Part shown: one piece after another, positions 1 through 8,642 of the stretch
How the letters are laid out: each line of letters begins with the position of its first letter
Numbering within the stretch: the stretch's first letter is position 1
Origin: Cytophagaceae bacterium
Lineage (GTDB): Bacteria; Bacteroidota; Bacteroidia; Cytophagales; Spirosomataceae
Reading direction: 5' to 3'
NCBI GenBank assembly: GCA_027486845.1
Contig: JAIXOL010000062.1
Coordinates: 1 to 64,000, forward strand
Length of the DNA stretch: 64,000 nucleotides
Made by a program: the position numbers and the translations under genes
Notes under the pieces: generated by a model
Database searches by the model: none
Seen by the model: the letters and a program-made list of their open reading frames with translations, nothing else
Told to the model about the DNA's origin: nothing

Positions 1-73
1 AATTACCTTGTCCGATAAAAGAAATAATATTTTGTTCATAAGGTTTATGTTTTTTCATTAGAGGGTTAGACCA

Positions 74-340
74 GAATGATTAGCTGAACTACTTACCGAT
101 TGAGAACTGCAACGTAAATAAATTGCTTCCAAAAACCGAACGAGCAACTTGCAATTTGATTATTGAATCTTTTGGTCAAAAGTATGTTGAGGCGAAAAAA
201 AATCCTACAAAATTTACATTATAACCGTTATAATGTACTTTCACACATTTTGAAAATGAGCGTATCAAGTACTGAGATAAATTTATTCAATAAAAATTCT
301 TTATCTAATTAATTGACAATAAGGCTATTACATTGTACAT
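74..340 (+). repeat. Dispersed non-coding repeat, family 1, copy A
   Basis: About 260 bp that recurs at 501-770 in the same orientation and at 25085-25370 inverted. Shared blocks include GATTAGCTGAACT (79-91), AAATTTACATTA and TAATGTACTTTCACA. The core holds a perfect palindrome, ACATTATAAC-C-GTTATAATGT, just before the ACTTTCACAC block. No open frame is conserved, so this is a structured intergenic repeat rather than a gene. Its mobility and function are unknown. Confidence 0.75.
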
Positions 341-500
341 ATTTCAAACGTTTTGTTCAAAACACCTATATTTTTTCATAGATGTTATATTATTTAATCT
401 TGAGTAGAAAGATTCCATATGCTCTGATATTTTAAGTTAAATAGAAAAAAATAATCACCAATACGATAAAATATAAGGCTTAATAAGTTGACTCGGCCAT

Positions 501-770
501 TGAATGATTAGCTGAACTAGTAACTTATTACAAACTGCATCATAAATAAATAGCTTTCAATAACCTATACAACAGCTTATATTTTGACTGATGATTTAAT
601 CGTTTGTAAGGTATGTTGTAGAACGGAAACTACCTATAAAATTTACATTATTCGTGTGAGTAATGTACTTTCACAGATTTTTATAATGAGAGCATCAAGC
701 ACTAAGAAGGAAATAATCGACAAAATAAAATACTTAATTTATTGATAATTAAGCCTTTATCACTTCGGAG
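501..770 (+). repeat. Dispersed non-coding repeat, family 1, copy B
   Basis: Second copy, offset 427 bp from copy A and in the same orientation. GATTAGCTGAACT begins at 506. The core stem is changed to ACATTATTC-GTGT-GAGTAATGT, which still folds with one G-T type pair, so the hairpin is kept while its sequence drifts. The 3' part has AAATAATCGACAAAA and a diverged tail shared with copy C. Confidence 0.72.
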
Positions 771-909
771 AATCGTCTTTAATCCCAAAACACGTTTTTT
801 TGTTTCACTAATTATTTTTAATTTAAAAAAAGACCAATTAGCATTTAAAAAAGCTTTTAAATGCTAAGTTGAGTGTAGAAATATGCTAAGATTGTTGCTA
901 AAAGTTCAT

Positions 910-1205
910 TTATTTAGGTTTCGCAAAGTTGGTTAATAATTTAACATTTTTTAGCCTTTCCTCATCCTCAAACTTGGCCAAATAATGCTCAGTCGTTTTT
1001 GTAACCTTAGTGTCCTAAAGATTCTGATATATATTCAATCTAAACGCCACTACCTTTTAATACTGTGCTAAACGAATGTCAAACCATAGGTAGTAGGATT
1101 TCCTTCAATTCCTCCATCTTGAACCAAACGTTTTATCCACTTATTGGTAGTTTTTTTAAACTACTGAATTAAATCACGTTCTCGTTTTGGAATTAAAATT
1201 CCCAT
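910..1205 (-). pseudogene. Decayed tyrosine recombinase (3' remnant)
   Basis: Reading the minus strand across frames and stops gives a recognisable C-terminal phage-integrase region: a helix ending STVLKGSGV, then IEYISESLGH, then, after a frameshift, VTKTTEHYLAKFEDEERL and a natural TAA stop at 910-912. LGH and the EHY tyrosine are the family's box II signature. At least two stops and one frameshift interrupt it, and no N-terminal half could be traced upstream to 1700. It is a dead integrase relic; with the neighbouring repeats it marks an old insertion site. The family call is firm, the exact 5' limit is not. Confidence 0.75.
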
Positions 1206-1346
1206 TACTTGATTATTTTTTTTAAAGTTTATGCAAAACGTATTCTTCCAATAATTGGATTATAAATCCATTACTCAAGAGTCGAAAATTATAAATCTCG
1301 ACCAACAAAGAAGTGGGATTTAAACTACTAAAATAGCTTTAATCTC

Positions 1347-1400
1347 TTGTTATTTGATAACAATTGGAGCAACGCTTCGCCCCTTGTTATAAAATAACAA
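1347..1400. repeat. Twin short hairpins TTGTTAT-N3-ATAACAA
   Basis: Two copies of the same 7-bp inverted repeat, at 1347-1363 and 1384-1400, separated by 20 bp containing GAGCAACGCTTCGCC. Neither is followed by a clear T-run, so terminators are unlikely. They could be an old recombination or binding site beside the integrase relic. Function unknown. Confidence 0.5.
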
Positions 1401-1573
1401 ACCTTTAATAATAGACCTAGAAAAAGACATGGTTTCTTAAGCCCAAATCAAATTCTAAACCAAAAAGTTGGATTTACAATTGAATGTAGCAAATGATGAA
1501 GTAAGTAAACGCAAAAGTGCTTAAAATGTCAAGAAACACTATTAACAAGTATTGTAATAGGACTATCGCCCGG

Positions 1574-1605
1574 TTTGCCATTTTCACAACTTTATATTAT
1601 ATTTG
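1574..1605 (+). promoter_or_regulatory. Bacteroidetes-type promoter for the nagP-like gene
   Basis: TTTG at 1574-1577 is followed 20 nt later by TATATTTG (1598-1605). This matches the Bacteroidota -33 TTTG / -7 TAnnTTTG arrangement. It lies about 100 nt before the ATG at 1703 and is the only good match seen in the upstream stretch. Confidence 0.5.
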
Positions 1606-1702
1606 ATGGTAGTTTAATACGCCATTTAACCAGTTGGCTCAAAACCAAAAACTTGACACAGTTCTGTTTATGCTTCCTTTATTCAACCAAATATTTTAAA
1701 AG

Positions 1703-3013
1703 ATGCCAAAAGCTGTAACGGTTAGCTCTTTGAGTAAAAACCAAACTCGAATGTCTATTGCCATAGTGGCAGTGATGTTCTTTATTTTTGGTTTTGTATC
1801 TTGGATCAATGCCATTTTGATTCCATATTTCAAAATAGGTTGTGAACTCAATAATTTCCAAGCCTATTTAGTCACTTTTGCTTTTTACATTTCTTATTTT
1901 TTAATATCGGTTCCAGCTTCTTTTTTAATACAAAAAGTAGGCTTCAAAAAAGGGATAATGTATGGTTTCTGGATTATGTCGGTGGGTGCTTTCATCTTTA
2001 TTCCAGCCGCTTACAGCCGTACATATACTGTTTTTTTGATTGGCTTATTTACCCTTGGGGCAGGGTTGGCGATTCTTCAAACTGCTGCAAATCCTTACAT
2101 TACTATTTTGGGTCCTAAAGAAAGAGCTGCCCAACGGATAAGCATGATGGGCATTTGTAACAAGGCAGCGGGTATTCTTGCACCCCTAATTTTTGCAGCG
2201 GTAGTGCTTCGTGTCACAGATAGCGACCTTTTTCAAAATCTTGGCAGTATGAACGAAACTGAAAAGGCACTTGCTTTGGACGAGCTTATTCAGCGGGTAA
2301 TCAAACCTTATTTTGTAGTTGGTATAGTACTTTTTTTACTCGGTTTGGGTATTCGTTTTTCACCCCTTCCAGAAATTGATACTGATTCTGACAGTGTTGA
2401 AGTAGCAGATAATAAAACATCCAAAACAAGTATTTTCCAATTTCCACATTTAATATTGGGTGCCGTTGCTATTTTCATGCATGTAGGTACTCAAGTGATA
2501 GCGATTGATACCATAATTGGCTATGCGGGTTCTATGAACATTCAATTACTTGAAGCTAAAGTTTTTCCTTCTTTTACTCTTGCAGCCACAATTTGTGGCT
2601 ATGTGTTCGGCATTATTCTTATACCAAAGGTTATATCCCAAGTAAATGCTTTACGTTTTTGCACTCTTTTGGGATTAGTCCTGACTTTACTTGTTATTTA
2701 TGCCAAAGGAGAAGTAAATTTCTTGGGCTTAAAAGTAGATATTTCCATTTGGTTTTTGGTAATGTTGGGATTGGCAAATTCATTGATTTGGGCAGGAATT
2801 TGGCCTTTAGCTCTCGATGGTTTGGGTAAATTCACAAAGTTAGGAGCTTCTATTTTAATCATGATGCTTTGTGGAAATGCTATAATGCCGCTTGTTTACG
2901 GTTACTTTGCCGATGTTTATACTGTACGATTGGCCTATTGGGTACTTTTCCCATGTTATGTATATTTGGTTTTTTACGCCATAAAAGGCCATAAAATTAG
3001 ATCTTGGAAATGA
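1703..3013 (+). CDS. nagP: FucP/NagP-type MFS sugar importer
   Basis: A 436-residue, roughly 12-helix inner-membrane transporter of the FHS (fucose/glucose/galactose) branch of the major facilitator superfamily. The N-terminal FFIFGFVSWINAILIPYFK stretch and the QTAANPYITILG motif near residue 125 are typical of this branch. The family imports free sugars with protons or sodium. The neighbours here are N-acetylglucosamine-6-phosphate deacetylase and glucosamine-6-phosphate deaminase, so N-acetylglucosamine is the likely substrate (inference from context). It overlaps the next gene by ATGA, so the two are probably translationally coupled. A promoter-like pair sits at 1574-1605. No GlcNAc kinase is encoded nearby, so phosphorylation must depend on a gene elsewhere. 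Confidence 0.88.
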   Translation: MPKAVTVSSLSKNQTRMSIAIVAVMFFIFGFVSWINAILIPYFKIGCELNNFQAYLVTFAFYISYFLISVPASFLIQKVGFKKGIMYGFWIMSVGAFIFIPAAYSRTYTVFLIGLFTLGAGLAILQTAANPYITILGPKERAAQRISMMGICNKAAGILAPLIFAAVVLRVTDSDLFQNLGSMNETEKALALDELIQRVIKPYFVVGIVLFLLGLGIRFSPLPEIDTDSDSVEVADNKTSKTSIFQFPHLILGAVAIFMHVGTQVIAIDTIIGYAGSMNIQLLEAKVFPSFTLAATICGYVFGIILIPKVISQVNALRFCTLLGLVLTLLVIYAKGEVNFLGLKVDISIWFLVMLGLANSLIWAGIWPLALDGLGKFTKLGASILIMMLCGNAIMPLVYGYFADVYTVRLAYWVLFPCYVYLVFYAIKGHKIRSWK

Positions 3014-4002
3014 AAAAACTAACTAGAAGAGATTTTTTTGCACCGGCTTTTGCGGCAAGCTTAAGTTTATCTTTGGCAAATAGAGCCCGAGCAAATCCAA
3101 AGGTTCTGATTGGAAAACGGATAGGAATGATAGGTTTGGATACCTCTCACTCTGTAGCATTTACGAAGTCTTTGCTGAAGGACGATGCTGTTTTTAAAGG
3201 CTACAAGGTGGTGGCGGCATATCCGCAAGGAAGTTTAGATATAATTTCAAGCACTGAGAGAATCCCTGGGTACACTGAGGAAGTCAAAAAAATGGGTGTT
3301 GAAATTGTAAACTCCATCGCTGATTTGCTTGAAAAAGTAGATGTTATTTTACTAGAAACCAATGATGGTCGAAGACATTTAGAACAGGCTTTGCAAGTTT
3401 TTAAAAGTGGAAAAAGAATTTTTATTGATAAGCCAATAGCCGCTTCATTAAAAGATGCAAAAGAAATATTTAACGCTGCTGAAAAGTATAATGTACCCGT
3501 TTTTTCCTCCTCTTCATTAAGGTTTGCCAAGGGAATGTCAGAAATAAAAAATGGCTCATTGGGCAAAGTACAAGGAGCAGATACCTACAGTCCAATGAAG
3601 TTTGAAAAAACACATCCAGATTTATATTGGTACGGAATACATGGGGTAGAAATGTTGTTTACGGTGATGGGCACAGGTTGCGAGAGTGTACAAAGAATCA
3701 TCGGAGCAGATCAAGAAGTATGTATTGCTAAATGGAAAGATGGCCGAATAGGTACTTTTCGAGGTATAAAAAATGGCAAACAAGAATACGGTGGTACAGC
3801 CTTTGGTGAAAAAGGGATAAGTACACTCGGACCTTATAGTGGGTATGACCCCCTATTGATAGAAATTATCAATTTCTTTGAAACTGGAATTTCTCCGGTA
3901 GATAAAAACGAAACTTTAGAAATTTGTGCATTCATTGAGGCAGCAGATTTAAGCAAAAAAAGAAATGGACAAGTGGTGACTTTAAAAAAGGCAGGCTTAT
4001 AA
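3010..4002 (+). CDS. Gfo/Idh/MocA-family oxidoreductase, Tat-type leader
   Basis: A 330-residue NAD(P)-dependent sugar dehydrogenase-like protein. Residues 1-30 form a twin-arginine leader (KKLTRRDFFAPAFAASLSL), suggesting export to the periplasm. The nucleotide fold opens with GMIGLDTSH, and the EKP motif of the family appears as IDKP. The ATG at 3010 is preferred over an upstream TTG at 3004, because it gives the classic ATGA overlap with the transporter stop and places the RR motif close to the N-terminus. It probably oxidises or epimerises a sugar linked to the importer, but the substrate cannot be read from sequence. Its stop overlaps the end of the convergent nagA gene. Confidence 0.82.
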   Translation: MKKLTRRDFFAPAFAASLSLSLANRARANPKVLIGKRIGMIGLDTSHSVAFTKSLLKDDAVFKGYKVVAAYPQGSLDIISSTERIPGYTEEVKKMGVEIVNSIADLLEKVDVILLETNDGRRHLEQALQVFKSGKRIFIDKPIAASLKDAKEIFNAAEKYNVPVFSSSSLRFAKGMSEIKNGSLGKVQGADTYSPMKFEKTHPDLYWYGIHGVEMLFTVMGTGCESVQRIIGADQEVCIAKWKDGRIGTFRGIKNGKQEYGGTAFGEKGISTLGPYSGYDPLLIEIINFFETGISPVDKNETLEICAFIEAADLSKKRNGQVVTLKKAGL

Positions 4003-4022
4003 TTGATAAATTATCCTGCCTT
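3988..4022 (-). terminator. Terminator of the nag operon, embedded in the opposing gene's 3' end
   Basis: AAGGCAGG (3988-3995) pairs with CCTGCCTT (4015-4022), with an inner ATAATT/AATTAT stem. Read on the minus strand the hairpin is followed by a T-run (complement of the A-run at 3984-3989). The left arm and T-run lie inside the last codons of the + strand oxidoreductase, and the right arm lies in nagA. Confidence 0.65.
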
Positions 4023-5181
4023 CTACCATCGTCATTTGGATATTGATATCCTTGTCAAAAATCACAATATCTGCATCTTTGCCAATTTCTAAAGAACCTT
4101 TTTGGTCTTGTACCTTCATAATTCTGGCAGGGGTAAGACTAGCCATCGTAATTGTGTCAAGCAAGGACACTTCCGCCAAAGTAAGCATAGTTCTAACCAA
4201 ACGATCAAAAGTCGCAACGCTTCCAGCAAATGAGTTTCTGTCTGGCATTTTTGCTACTCCATCTTCTACAATCACTTCAACTCCGTTTTTATATCCACCT
4301 AAAAGTGATTTGCCCTCTGGCATGGCAGCCCCTCTCATAGCATCAGTGATGAGAGCCGTTCTGTTGGGCCCTTTTATTTTGTAAATTAATTTTAAAAGAG
4401 GAGCCGGCAAGTGTGCACCATCCGCAATTATCTCAACATCCATGTCGTCAATCAAGTAGGCAGCTTCCACTACTCCTGCATAGCGGTATGCGTTGCGACG
4501 CGTAACACCCAACATTGCGGAATAAAAGTGTGTTGCCAATGTATATCCATTTCGAAAAGCATCTTCTGCCTCTTCATAAATGGCGTCAGTATGGGCAATT
4601 GCAGGAAGAATGTTGTTTTCAACTAAAAATTTACCGAATGCTATGGCTCCAGGCAACTCAGGAGCTGCACTCCATCGTTTTATTGTTTTGTAATTTTTTA
4701 TAAGTTTTTTGTATTCCGTTTCTTCTGGATTTCGGATAAAACGAGGATCCTGAGCCCCTTTTTGATTTATTGCGAAATATGGGCCTTCAAGGTGCATTCC
4801 TAATAAACTAGCACCATTTGAATTTCTACTTTTTGCAATTTCAAAAGATTCTATCGTTAATTCTAAATCCTCTGGCTCAGCTGTCAAAGTTGTAGGAAAC
4901 ATGGCTGTTGTACCATATTTGGCATGAGTTTCAGCAATATTCAAAAAAGCTTCTGGCGTACCATCCATGAAATCGCTTCCACCCCCCCCATGCAGATGTA
5001 TATCAATAAAACCAGGAGAAATGTATTGCCCTTTTGCATCAATTTCTTGAGCATCGGTTATAGTTGGATTTCCTTTTTCAATTCCTATGATTTTTCCGCC
5101 TGAAACAATCACAGAGGCATTTTCCAATATTGCTTTTGGAGTTATTACTTTACCATTAAATATTTTAATTTTCGAAAACAT
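3997..5181 (-). CDS. nagA: N-acetylglucosamine-6-phosphate deacetylase
   Basis: A 394-residue amidohydrolase-fold enzyme that removes acetate from GlcNAc-6-phosphate in the cytoplasm. Visible family features are the HLHGGGG metal/loop motif (H62, H64), GMHLEGP (H130, E132), an AHTDA block (H197), ATHFYSAM (H218) and LITDAMRG with the presumed catalytic Asp280. The ATG at 5181 is chosen because an upstream extension to 5259 would run into nagB and lacks homology; from 5181 the protein begins MFSKIKIFNG as expected. Only 2 nt separate it from the nagB stop, so the two are co-transcribed. A terminator lies at its 3' end. Confidence 0.93.
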   Translation of the reverse strand: MFSKIKIFNGKVITPKAILENASVIVSGGKIIGIEKGNPTITDAQEIDAKGQYISPGFIDIHLHGGGGSDFMDGTPEAFLNIAETHAKYGTTAMFPTTLTAEPEDLELTIESFEIAKSRNSNGASLLGMHLEGPYFAINQKGAQDPRFIRNPEETEYKKLIKNYKTIKRWSAAPELPGAIAFGKFLVENNILPAIAHTDAIYEEAEDAFRNGYTLATHFYSAMLGVTRRNAYRYAGVVEAAYLIDDMDVEIIADGAHLPAPLLKLIYKIKGPNRTALITDAMRGAAMPEGKSLLGGYKNGVEVIVEDGVAKMPDRNSFAGSVATFDRLVRTMLTLAEVSLLDTITMASLTPARIMKVQDQKGSLEIGKDADIVIFDKDINIQMTMVEGRIIYQL

Positions 5182-5183
5182 CT

Positions 5184-5951
5184 TTAAACAGTTTTCGATA
5201 TTTTCAAAATACTTTCTGGCAATAGAGTTGCCGCATTTTGATCTAAAAAATACGCACAATTGGGGTGTTTTTGTAATATACTCGCAGGATTTAGATTACT
5301 AATTTCTCCATTTAGACAGTTTTTTACAGCTACCGCTTTTCTAGTGTCTGGTACCGAACAAATGATATGTTTTGTTTTCATGATTTGATTGATAGACATG
5401 CTAATGGCTTGCTTAGGAACAGATTCCAAACTTTCAAACCAACCCTCGCCAAATTGCTGTTGTCGGCAAGCTTGGTCTAAATCTACCACAAGGTAGGGCT
5501 CTTCTGTTTCAAAATTTGCCGGGGGGTCATTAAAAGCCAAATGTCCATTTTCTCCAAAACCCACAAATGCTAAATCAATGGGGTGCTTTTTGATTATTTC
5601 TCCGAGTCTTTCGCATTCTTTTTTCCCGTCATTTTCACCATTTATCAAAAATGCTTCTTTTAAATTCGGACTTACAACAGTAATAAATCTATCCAAAAGG
5701 TATTTTCGAAAGCTTGCTGGATGTGAGATTGAAATACCTAAATACTCATCTAAGTGAAACATTGTGACTTTATCCCAAGCAATATCTTTTTCTGAAAGTA
5801 CTTGTTTGAGTACCTCAAATTGGCTAGCCCCTGTAGCAAGAATGACATTGGCTGTGCCTTTTTCTTGAATAACGGTTCTTAAGATTTGGGCTGCTTTTTT
5901 GCCTGCAGCTTTACCCATTTCTTCTGCATTTTTTAGTATAGAAAGTGTCAT
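5184..5951 (-). CDS. nagB: Glucosamine-6-phosphate deaminase
   Basis: 255 residues, the normal size for the compact NagB family. It converts glucosamine-6-phosphate to fructose-6-phosphate and ammonia, the step after NagA. Motifs seen are the phosphate-binding ATGAS segment near residue 40, FHLDEYLG near 66-73 (catalytic Asp region) and FGENGHLAFNDPP near 132-144. The closely related 6-phosphogluconolactonase family lacks the HLDEY and GHLAFNDPP pair, which makes the deaminase call firm. It lies 9 nt downstream of the NagX-like gene and 2 nt before nagA in one minus-strand operon. Confidence 0.92.
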   Translation of the reverse strand: MTLSILKNAEEMGKAAGKKAAQILRTVIQEKGTANVILATGASQFEVLKQVLSEKDIAWDKVTMFHLDEYLGISISHPASFRKYLLDRFITVVSPNLKEAFLINGENDGKKECERLGEIIKKHPIDLAFVGFGENGHLAFNDPPANFETEEPYLVVDLDQACRQQQFGEGWFESLESVPKQAISMSINQIMKTKHIICSVPDTRKAVAVKNCLNGEISNLNPASILQKHPNCAYFLDQNAATLLPESILKISKTV

Positions 5952-5960
5952 TTTTTTTAT

Positions 5961-7076
5961 TTAAACCCGTAAAAATACTTTTTTATTATAAAGAAACTTT
6001 AAGAATACCCATTTAATAATAACTATAGCAACTGCAATCACCAAAACAGAATATGGTTCTCCAACAAGTTGTTCGAGCCATCTGAAGAAAGCATTAACTG
6101 TATAATCCCAATCAATAAATTTGTTTGATATATAAATAAGAATAGAGTTCATCCCTATTACTTGGAAAAAGAGTGTCCAATGATTATACTTTAATACATC
6201 AATTACGTAATAAAAAAGGGCAAAAAGTAATAAACTTAATCCAACAGTTTGCATGACAAAGGAACTAGACCAAAGGTTTTTATTGATTGGAAAATCAAGA
6301 TTCCAAACTTGTGCAATTACCAAGGCGATTAATCCAGACAATGCCATATAAAGTGCTTTTTTAGACTGTGTTGGTTCTCCTTTTTGTAAATAAATGCCAG
6401 TAATAATGCCTGCTAAAGCATTGCCAATTGCCGGAATATTATTGAAAAGCCCAACGGTATCATGTATTCCTCTAGAAAGTTTCCCTGGTAAAACATTTCT
6501 GTCAAAATATGAAGCGAAATTACCTTCCATGCTCAAGTCTCCCATAGAAAATCCAGGTGCCGAAGTAAACTTAAGAATGAGCCAATAAACAATTATTAGG
6601 CCTGCAAACCAGTAAATTAGCAATGTTTCTTTGACATATAGAAAAAGGATATTCGCAAATACATAAGCGATGCCAATTCGGCCCAAAACGCTCATAAATC
6701 TAATATCATCAATGGGTTTTATTTCCAGTCCATTATTGTAAACAATCCCTAAAAGGAATAGTATCAGACCTCTCTTTAAAACTTTTAGTAAGATTTCTTT
6801 TTTGTTTTTCCCATCATTCAATGCCTTTCCAATCGAAAATGGAGTAGAGACACCCGCTAAAAAAATGAATAACGGAAAAATAAGGTCATAAAATGTAAAA
6901 CCATTCCAATAAGGGTGTTCCAATTGTTTTGAAAATTGATTCCAAAAAGAATTGGGATATATTTTAGACAATGCATGAATTAGTTCCTCGCCACCAATAA
7001 TCCAAAACATGTCAAAGCCTCTCAAAGTATCTAAAGATAGCAAACGGTTTTCTACGAAAGAAGATTTTTTATTCAT
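5961..7076 (-). CDS. nagX: NagX/HGSNAT-like membrane acyltransferase (DUF5009)
   Basis: 371 residues with about ten hydrophobic helices. The N-terminal RLLSLDTLRGFDMFWI motif is the hallmark of the family related to human heparan-alpha-glucosaminide N-acetyltransferase. These proteins sit in the inner membrane and are repeatedly linked with chitin/GlcNAc genes; in bacteria the activity is largely inferred. The ATG at 7076 is chosen because it starts just after the upstream gene's stop (4 nt gap); a start at 7109 would overlap that gene. It lies in one operon with nagB and nagA and may transfer acyl groups to amino sugars or oligomers in the periplasm. Confidence 0.85.
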   Translation of the reverse strand: MNKKSSFVENRLLSLDTLRGFDMFWIIGGEELIHALSKIYPNSFWNQFSKQLEHPYWNGFTFYDLIFPLFIFLAGVSTPFSIGKALNDGKNKKEILLKVLKRGLILFLLGIVYNNGLEIKPIDDIRFMSVLGRIGIAYVFANILFLYVKETLLIYWFAGLIIVYWLILKFTSAPGFSMGDLSMEGNFASYFDRNVLPGKLSRGIHDTVGLFNNIPAIGNALAGIITGIYLQKGEPTQSKKALYMALSGLIALVIAQVWNLDFPINKNLWSSSFVMQTVGLSLLLFALFYYVIDVLKYNHWTLFFQVIGMNSILIYISNKFIDWDYTVNAFFRWLEQLVGEPYSVLVIAVAIVIIKWVFLKFLYNKKVFLRV

Positions 7077-7080
7077 GTTC

Positions 7081-8424
7081 TTAGACTTTTGGTTCCCAGC
7101 CCGGCTCATAACTTCTCGACCAATATTTCATGGCATTATCGTCATTTATGATATGGCCATTATTTGAGTCAATGTTTAAGGTTCGGCCTGTGCGTTGAGC
7201 AATATTACCTAATTGCATCAGTAAAGTACTTTTATAGCCACCATCAATATCGGAAATCAAGGATGTTCCTTTTCTAATTCCATCAAATAAATTCTGGATA
7301 TGCAGGGCATCTAATTGTTGAGACGGGTTTTGAAGGTTTCTTGGATCAATTTCGAAGTCATTTTTTACCTCTTTAATTAATTTATTTTTTAGGTCAAAGA
7401 TTTTGTAAGCATTGCCACTACCTATAAGCATCGAACCATTTTCGGCATAGAATAAAACACCAACGCTATTTTCTTCGTCGAGTTTCCCATTGCAAGATCT
7501 ACCTTCCCAAGTAATGAGGCTTTTGTTAGCAAATTCTATAGAAATTAATTGAGTATCTGGAGTTTCCCAATCATCTTGATAGCGATAACGCCCTCCCGAG
7601 GAATTAACTTTCGTTGGAAAGTCAACTCCTAATCCCCAACGGGCAAGGTCCACCATGTGTGTACCATTATTTAGTGCTTCACCTGTACCCCAATGCCAAA
7701 ACCAATGCCAGTTGTAATGAATCAAATTATCCTGAAAAGGCATTCGGGGAGCAGGCCCCTGCCATAAATCGAAATTTAACCACGATGGGACAGTCACTTT
7801 TTTACCTATGCCAATTGATGACCTGTTATTGGTATACCAAGTTTTGGCATAATACGGGCGGCCTATAACTCCTCCGTGAAGCTCTTTAATGGCTTGAGCT
7901 ACATTCGGCCATGAGCGTCTTTGGTTGCCCATTTGCATAACTCTATTATATTTTTTAGCAGATTGCACCAGCATTTCGCCTTCTTTTGGGTTATGGCTGC
8001 ACGGCTTTTCTAAATAAACGTGTTTGCCTGCAGCACACGCCAACAATCCGGCAGGAGCATGCCAATGGTCGGGTGCAGTAACAATTAGTACATCCACATC
8101 CTTATCTTCCAATGCCTTGCGGAAATCTGGAGTATCTTTAGGCTTATGTTTTTGTATCTTTGAAACCTCGTCAATACAAATCTTGGTTGCTCTTGAATCA
8201 ACATCACAAATATGCAAAACCTCACAATTGGTTTGAGAAGCAAAGTTTTGGGCTACGGCCAAACCACGGCTATTTACGCCCATAGCTGCCACTACTATTT
8301 TTTCATTTGCACCAAGTATTTTAGCATAACTTTTGGCTGAAAATCCTGGTAAAATCCCTCCAAAACTTATAGCGATAGTGCTTGCAGATGCTTTTTTTAA
8401 GAATGACCTACGTGATTTATTCAT
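7081..8424 (-). CDS. Gfo/Idh/MocA-family oxidoreductase, Tat-exported
   Basis: 447 residues with a twin-arginine leader (NKSRRSFLKKASASTIAISF), a Rossmann domain beginning near residue 42 with VAAMGVNSRG, and the EKPCSHN motif carrying the family's catalytic lysine near residue 138. The C-terminal half is the alpha/beta substrate domain. It is longer than the + strand homologue at 3010 and only distantly similar. As first gene of the minus-strand nag operon, it probably acts on a GlcNAc-derived sugar in the periplasm. The GH109 glycosidase branch uses related folds, but the plain EKP motif favours a dehydrogenase-type protein. The substrate is unknown. Confidence 0.83.
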   Translation of the reverse strand: MNKSRRSFLKKASASTIAISFGGILPGFSAKSYAKILGANEKIVVAAMGVNSRGLAVAQNFASQTNCEVLHICDVDSRATKICIDEVSKIQKHKPKDTPDFRKALEDKDVDVLIVTAPDHWHAPAGLLACAAGKHVYLEKPCSHNPKEGEMLVQSAKKYNRVMQMGNQRRSWPNVAQAIKELHGGVIGRPYYAKTWYTNNRSSIGIGKKVTVPSWLNFDLWQGPAPRMPFQDNLIHYNWHWFWHWGTGEALNNGTHMVDLARWGLGVDFPTKVNSSGGRYRYQDDWETPDTQLISIEFANKSLITWEGRSCNGKLDEENSVGVLFYAENGSMLIGSGNAYKIFDLKNKLIKEVKNDFEIDPRNLQNPSQQLDALHIQNLFDGIRKGTSLISDIDGGYKSTLLMQLGNIAQRTGRTLNIDSNNGHIINDDNAMKYWSRSYEPGWEPKV

Positions 8425-8480
8425 TTTTAGAAAAATTGGGTACTAATAATTGAGTTGATTCCCTTAATTTTGACTTATAC

Positions 8481-8507
8481 AATATTAAAATAAATTATTT
8501 TAATATT
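8481..8507. promoter_or_regulatory. Perfect 27-nt palindrome upstream of the nag operon
   Basis: AATATTAAAATAA and its exact complement flank a single central base, 57-83 nt before the ATG at 8424. The 13-bp perfect arms and promoter-proximal position suggest an operator for a dimeric repressor or activator. The sequence is AT-only, so chance contributes, and no -7 box of good quality is visible next to it. Confidence 0.45.
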
Positions 8508-8642
8508 CTTATTATTTGACAAAACTTTTTAGGTTAAAATCAACATAAATCGAATAAAATTAAGTCAACAATCGGCATAAATTTAGATAAGGAATTGAAA
8601 CTTTTCATAACATGCCAACCAAATTTTAAAGATTCTTGTATC

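Noticed and set aside
5182-5259. Longer nagA start at 5259
   Set aside because: It would overlap nagB by 76 nt and add residues not seen in the family; 5181 gives the standard N-terminus.
7081-8424. GH109 alpha-N-acetylgalactosaminidase as product
   Set aside because: The EKPCSHN motif follows the dehydrogenase pattern, and nothing specific to GH109 was seen.
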